A program made the translations under genes and the position numbers. The notes below the pieces were generated by a model that worked only from the letters and a program-made list of their open reading frames with translations, was not told the DNA's origin and made no database searches. From contig JBKPHM010000010.1 of NCBI GenBank assembly GCA_046729855.1, positions 24,677-88,676 on the forward strand: a stretch of DNA of 64,000 bases. The letters run 5' to 3'. This DNA is from DATHSY01 sp046729855. Its GTDB lineage: Bacteria > Actinomycetota > UBA4738 > HRBIN12. Shown here piece by piece: positions 61,059 to 64,000 of the stretch (positions within the stretch are counted from its first letter, which is position 1; every line of letters begins with the position of its first letter).

Positions 61059-61858
61059 CCCACTCGACGGATGGGCTCGGGCTCGGCCACGAGCGCCGAC
61101 ACGTCGTCGGCGACGAACGTGGGCGAGGGGACGCCCGTCCGGTCGAGCTCCTCAACGTGCGTGATCCCGGTGAGGACGAGCAGCGAATCCATCCCGAGCG
61201 CCGCGGCGCCCGCGATGTCGGTGTCGAGCCGGTCGCCGACGACGAGCGGGGCGGATCCCTCGGCGCGGCCCCGCGCTGCCTCGAAAAGCGGCGCGTGCGG
61301 CTTGCCGATCACCTCGGCGACGGCGCCGGTCGTCGTCGTGACCACCGCGAGCAGCGCGCCGGCCCCGGGCCATCGTCCGTCGGGGGCCGGGAAGGACGCG
61401 TCTGCATTCGTCGCGATCAAGGCCGCGCCGCGTTCGACGAGCAGGCACGCGGTCCGCAGCTTGTCGTACGTGACGCCACGGTCCCATCCGACGACCACGT
61501 GGTCGACGCCGTCCGCCGTCCCGTCGACGACTTCGACGCCGCGCCCGGCCAGCACCTCACTGAGGCCCCGTTCGCCGATCACGAACGCAGTACCGCCACC
61601 GCGACTCGCGAGGAGCTCCGCCGTCACACCGGCCGACGTGACGACCTCGCGCGGGCGTGCCTCGAACCCTAGCCCCGACAAGCGGGCCGCGACGCGTTCG
61701 GGCGTTCGCGCGGAGTTGTTCGTCATGAAGACGATCGCCCGGCCACGGCGACGTAGCTCCGCAACCGTGTCGACCGCCTGCGGGATGGGCTGATCGCCTC
61801 GATACAACACGCCGTCGAGGTCGAACAGGAACGCGTCGTACCGCTCGGCGAGCGACAT
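61052..61858 (-). CDS. HAD-superfamily IIA phosphatase (NagD-like)
   Basis: 268-residue phosphatase. Seen: FLFDLDGVLYRGDQ with the nucleophile Asp, MTNNSARTPERVA (motif II), GKPHAPLF and VGDRLDTDIAGA (motif IV), with the large C2 cap between. Rv1692, in the same position, is a glycerol 3-phosphate phosphatase, so lipid-headgroup recycling is possible. The ATG shares bases with the TPR stop (TGATG). It converges with the rhomboid gene, overlapping by 7 bp. Confidence 0.92.
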   Translation of the reverse strand: MSLAERYDAFLFDLDGVLYRGDQPIPQAVDTVAELRRRGRAIVFMTNNSARTPERVAARLSGLGFEARPREVVTSAGVTAELLASRGGGTAFVIGERGLSEVLAGRGVEVVDGTADGVDHVVVGWDRGVTYDKLRTACLLVERGAALIATNADASFPAPDGRWPGAGALLAVVTTTTGAVAEVIGKPHAPLFEAARGRAEGSAPLVVGDRLDTDIAGAAALGMDSLLVLTGITHVEELDRTGVPSPTFVADDVSALVAEPEPIRRVGQ

Positions 61859-62232
61859 CAGCCGGCGAGGCGGCGCAACGCGCGCTCGTACTCCCCCACG
61901 TCCGGCCGCATCGCGACCGCGAGCTTCAGGTGGCCGAGCGCGCGGGTACGCTGTCCCGTCCGCTCGCACGCGAGGCCGAGCGCGAAGTGCCCGTAGTCGT
62001 CGGCCGGATCGATCTGGACGACCTTCGTGAACTCCCGACGAGCACGTGCCATGCGGCCGCTCATGTACAGCGCACGCCCGAGCGCAGTGCGGATCGACGC
62101 CTTCTCGGGTTCGATCAACTTCGCTCGCGACAGGAACATCGCGGCCTGGTGCGGGTGCCCGTCCTCGAGGAAGCGCACCCCGCGCGAGAACAGGTCGTAC
62201 GCGCTTTGGCCTTGGAGGTGTCTGCTATACAA
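61858..62232 (-). CDS. TPR-repeat protein
   Basis: 124-residue helical protein with about three tetratricopeptide units, for example ASIRTALGRALYMSGRMARARREF and GHFALGLACERTGQRTRALGHL. These mediate protein contacts. Corresponds in position to Rv1691. The TTG start at 62232 is the only one that keeps the first helix, but it lies at the edge of the divergent DUF1015 promoter, so the true start may be a few codons inward. Confidence 0.8.
   Translation of the reverse strand: MYSRHLQGQSAYDLFSRGVRFLEDGHPHQAAMFLSRAKLIEPEKASIRTALGRALYMSGRMARARREFTKVVQIDPADDYGHFALGLACERTGQRTRALGHLKLAVAMRPDVGEYERALRRLAG
62226..62231 (+). promoter_or_regulatory. DUF1015 leaderless promoter -10 box
   Basis: TATACA ends 7 bases before the GTG at 62239, again leaving no room for a leader. 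It overlaps the start of the divergent TPR gene. Confidence 0.4.
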
Positions 62233-62238
62233 GGCGCC

Positions 62239-63432
62239 GTGTCCCAGATCTCACCGTTCGTCGGTCTGCTCTTCGATCCCGCTCGCGTCGGTCCCCTCGA
62301 ACGCGTGACCGCGCCGCCGTACGACACGATCTCGCCTGCCGAGCAACGGCGCTACCTCGACGCGAGCCCGCACAACGTGACGCGGCTCGAGCTCGGCGAG
62401 GACGCCCCGGGCGACGACGAGCGAGAGAACAAGTATAGGAGGGCAGGTGCGTGGATCCGCCGGTGGATCGACGAAGGCATCCTGGTCCACACGCCTCGCC
62501 CGATGTACTACCCTTACGAGCTGCGGTTCCAGATCCACGGCGTCGAGCGGCGCGTCAGGGGGCTGGTGTGCGCCGTCGAGATCGAGCCGTGGGGTGGCTC
62601 GATCGTGCCGCACGAGCGCACGATGGCCGCTCCGATCGAGGACCGGCTCCGGCTGATTCGCGAGGTCCGGGCGAACCTGTCGTGCATCCAGGCGGTCTTC
62701 GGTGGGCCGTGCGGTTCGCTCGGCACGCTGCTCGACCGCGCCACCGCGGGCGGCCCCGTCGCGGAGATGACCGACGAACAGGGCGTGTGGCACCGGCTGT
62801 GGACGGCCGAGCCGGACGCCGACGTGCAGGCGTGGCTGCGCGAGCGCGAGCTCATGATCGCGGATGGCCACCATCGCTACGCGACCGCGCTCGAGTTCCG
62901 CAACGAGATGCGCCGACGGCATGGAAGCGGCCCGTGGGACCACGTGATGATGCTCATCGTCGACGCCTCGACCGAGGACCTTCCGGTCCTGCCGTACCAC
63001 CGCATCGTGACCGCTCCACCCGCGCCGGCGCACGGCGCGCGTGTGCGCGACCTCGAGGAGGTGCTCGCCGAGGTCGACGACGACAAGCTGCGGTACGGCG
63101 TCGTCGCGCTGGACGACGACGGCCGCGTGCTGCACAGCGTCGGCGAGCTGGACGGCGAGCCACCGACCGTGGTCGCGCTCCACCAGGAGGTGCTCGCCGA
63201 GCGCGACGACGACCTGAGGTTCACTCCGGACGCGGTCGAGGCCGAGACGGCCGTCCGCGCCGGGGAGGCGGCCGGGGCGGTCTTCCTGCCGGCCACGACG
63301 GCGCTGCGGATCCGCGGCATCGTCGAGCGCGGCGGACGCCTCCCTCAGAAGTCAACGTTTTTCTGGCCGAAGCCGCGCACCGGCCTGGTGATGCGGCCGT
63401 TCGACGCGGTGGCCGCGGTCAGTTCGCCGTGA
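62239..63432 (+). CDS. DUF1015 family protein (SerK-like)
   Basis: 397-residue protein of DUF1015, a family that includes the archaeal free-serine kinase SerK. Seen: VTAPPYDTISPAEQRRYL at the N-terminus, HERTMAAPIEDRLRLI, ADGHHRYATAL, which is the family hallmark with probable catalytic His and Glu nearby, and the C-terminal FWPKPRTGLVMRPF. Start GTG at 62239 from the -10 box. The family's bacterial function is not established; the gene converges with the SSB-like gene. Confidence 0.9.
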   Translation: MSQISPFVGLLFDPARVGPLERVTAPPYDTISPAEQRRYLDASPHNVTRLELGEDAPGDDERENKYRRAGAWIRRWIDEGILVHTPRPMYYPYELRFQIHGVERRVRGLVCAVEIEPWGGSIVPHERTMAAPIEDRLRLIREVRANLSCIQAVFGGPCGSLGTLLDRATAGGPVAEMTDEQGVWHRLWTAEPDADVQAWLRERELMIADGHHRYATALEFRNEMRRRHGSGPWDHVMMLIVDASTEDLPVLPYHRIVTAPPAPAHGARVRDLEEVLAEVDDDKLRYGVVALDDDGRVLHSVGELDGEPPTVVALHQEVLAERDDDLRFTPDAVEAETAVRAGEAAGAVFLPATTALRIRGIVERGGRLPQKSTFFWPKPRTGLVMRPFDAVAAVSSP

Positions 63433-63670
63433 CGGCCTCGAGCTTCTTGATCTCGGTCGCGACGACCTCCGTGAGGCTCCGCGCCCCCGCTCCGCTCCGG
63501 TAGAACCGCCGCGCGAGCTGGCCGTAGACGAGCACGTCGTCGCCTTTGCCGATCCCCTTCAGCGCGCGCTTGCCGACGGTCGTGTGCCACACCGCGACTG
63601 GGAGCGGGAGGAGTCGCTTCCCCGGTTCCGGAACGGAGAGCCGGAGCTCGGTCAGCCCATGTAGCGTCAA
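63419..63670 (-). CDS. SSB-like OB-fold protein, short or 5'-truncated
   Basis: Encodes about 83 residues from a TTG at 63670 (or up to 102 from a GTG at 63727). Seen: LPLPVAVWHTT, KGIGKGDDVLVYGQLARRFYRSG and SLTEVVATEI, which match the second half of small actinobacterial SSB proteins. The first beta strands and an inter-strand segment seem shortened, so it may be a decayed copy cut at the junction with the low-GC3 gene to its right. The stop overlaps DUF1015 by 14 bp. Confidence 0.6.
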   Translation of the reverse strand: MTLHGLTELRLSVPEPGKRLLPLPVAVWHTTVGKRALKGIGKGDDVLVYGQLARRFYRSGAGARSLTEVVATEIKKLEAVTAN

Positions 63671-63708
63671 GGGGGCATGAACGGGCCGGCGCGGAGATCC
63701 TGCCTGGC

Positions 63709-64000
63709 CTATGGGATTGGGCTGCACCCTCCATAGGCGCTGATCACCCAGCCTGCGCTATGGCTATCGATGACCACGGACTGGACAACATCGCCGCTCT
63801 TCCAGATGTCGTAGCGACGTCCGTTGACTGTGTCGGCGTGGAACGACGAGTCCACAGTCGCTCCGAAGTCGGGCGACTCCTCACTCGTCGGCGTCAGAGA
63901 CTCGGGGGGAAGACTCCCACGTACACCCGGATACCGTCCGAAACGCGAAAGGGCAGCTTCAATCGTTGGGTAGCTGCGGACGTCTGGACCCCACTCGAGG
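63709..64000 (-). CDS. Unrecognised protein, C-terminal part only
   Basis: An open frame enters from the right edge and ends with TAG at 63709-63711, giving 96 residues ending in SAYGGCSPIP. Seen: GRRYDIWKSGDVVQSVVIDSH in two parts; no domain I can name. By hand count 31 of 96 codons end in A or T, far more than in neighbouring genes, suggesting a different origin. No start is visible in the window. Confidence 0.55.
   Translation of the reverse strand, partial: LEWGPDVRSYPTIEAALSRFGRYPGVRGSLPPESLTPTSEESPDFGATVDSSFHADTVNGRRYDIWKSGDVVQSVVIDSHSAGWVISAYGGCSPIP

Overview
The window is high-GC chromosomal DNA from an actinobacterium. It carries a complete Pup-proteasome locus (arc, dop, pup, prcB, prcA, pafA, pafB, pafC). 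The downstream gene orders closely follow three Mycobacterium tuberculosis neighbourhoods recalled from memory: mpa-dop-pup-prc-paf-tat-helY-pepE; gcvH-garA-merR-bfn-merR-gcv; and TPR-HAD-tlyA-nadK-recN-steA-mctB-pyrG-nudix-xerD through scpAB-rluB-cmk-der. Several traits argue against Mycobacteriales and for a deeper-branching or uncultured actinobacterial lineage: a glycine decarboxylase split into two subunits, a DUF3866 gene inside the proteasome cluster, and a divergent FtsH. The lineage statement is inference.

Layout. 1-8915: protein pupylation and degradation, ending with the WYL regulators PafB and PafC. 8951-17138: a zinc-ribbon protein, TatA/TatC export, a membrane protein, a hydrolase, HelY helicase, a lipid kinase and a prolidase. 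17142-22229 (minus): cysteinyl-tRNA synthetase, a divergent membrane AAA protease translationally coupled to a lipoprotein, and an Lrp/AsnC regulator. 22332-24615: a small stand-alone reverse transcriptase, preceded by a hairpin that buries its ribosome-binding region and overlapping an amidohydrolase. 24633-24765: a consensus promoter followed by a strong hairpin (candidate small RNA). 24895-27503: DUF4193 and a fused Lnt-Ppm1 enzyme for lipoprotein and glycolipid synthesis. 27642-37436: two CAP-domain proteins, glycine cleavage P and H proteins, GarA, two MerR regulators, bifunctional nuclease, hpt, a D,D-carboxypeptidase and a phosphatidyltransferase. 37698-37772: tRNA-Pro(GGG). 37830-62232 (nearly all minus): a long housekeeping run with der, cmk, aroA, tyrA, aroH, rluB, scpB, scpA, an M50-like pseudoprotease, deoA, deoB, a DksA-type protein, xerD, ald, nudix, pyrG, two glycosyltransferases, a copper-transporter-like protein, steA, recN, nadK, tlyA, a small coiled-coil protein, HAD and TPR; a rhomboid gene faces the other way. 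62239-64000: DUF1015, a short SSB-like gene, and the end of an unrecognised gene with lower GC3, which may mark the edge of an acquired segment.

Gene organisation is tight. Many neighbours overlap as GTGA, ATGA or TGATG, implying translational coupling. At least a dozen transcription units have a TAnnnT -10 box only 6-11 bases before the start codon, implying leaderless mRNAs.

The most unusual items are the compact reverse transcriptase with its hairpin-sequestered start, the unexplained promoter plus hairpin at 24633-24765, the TatA with a duplicated amphipathic helix, the M50 protein whose two metal-binding histidines are both arginine, a palindrome on the -35 box of a merR gene, and a leaderless nine-codon ORF coupled to the rhomboid gene.
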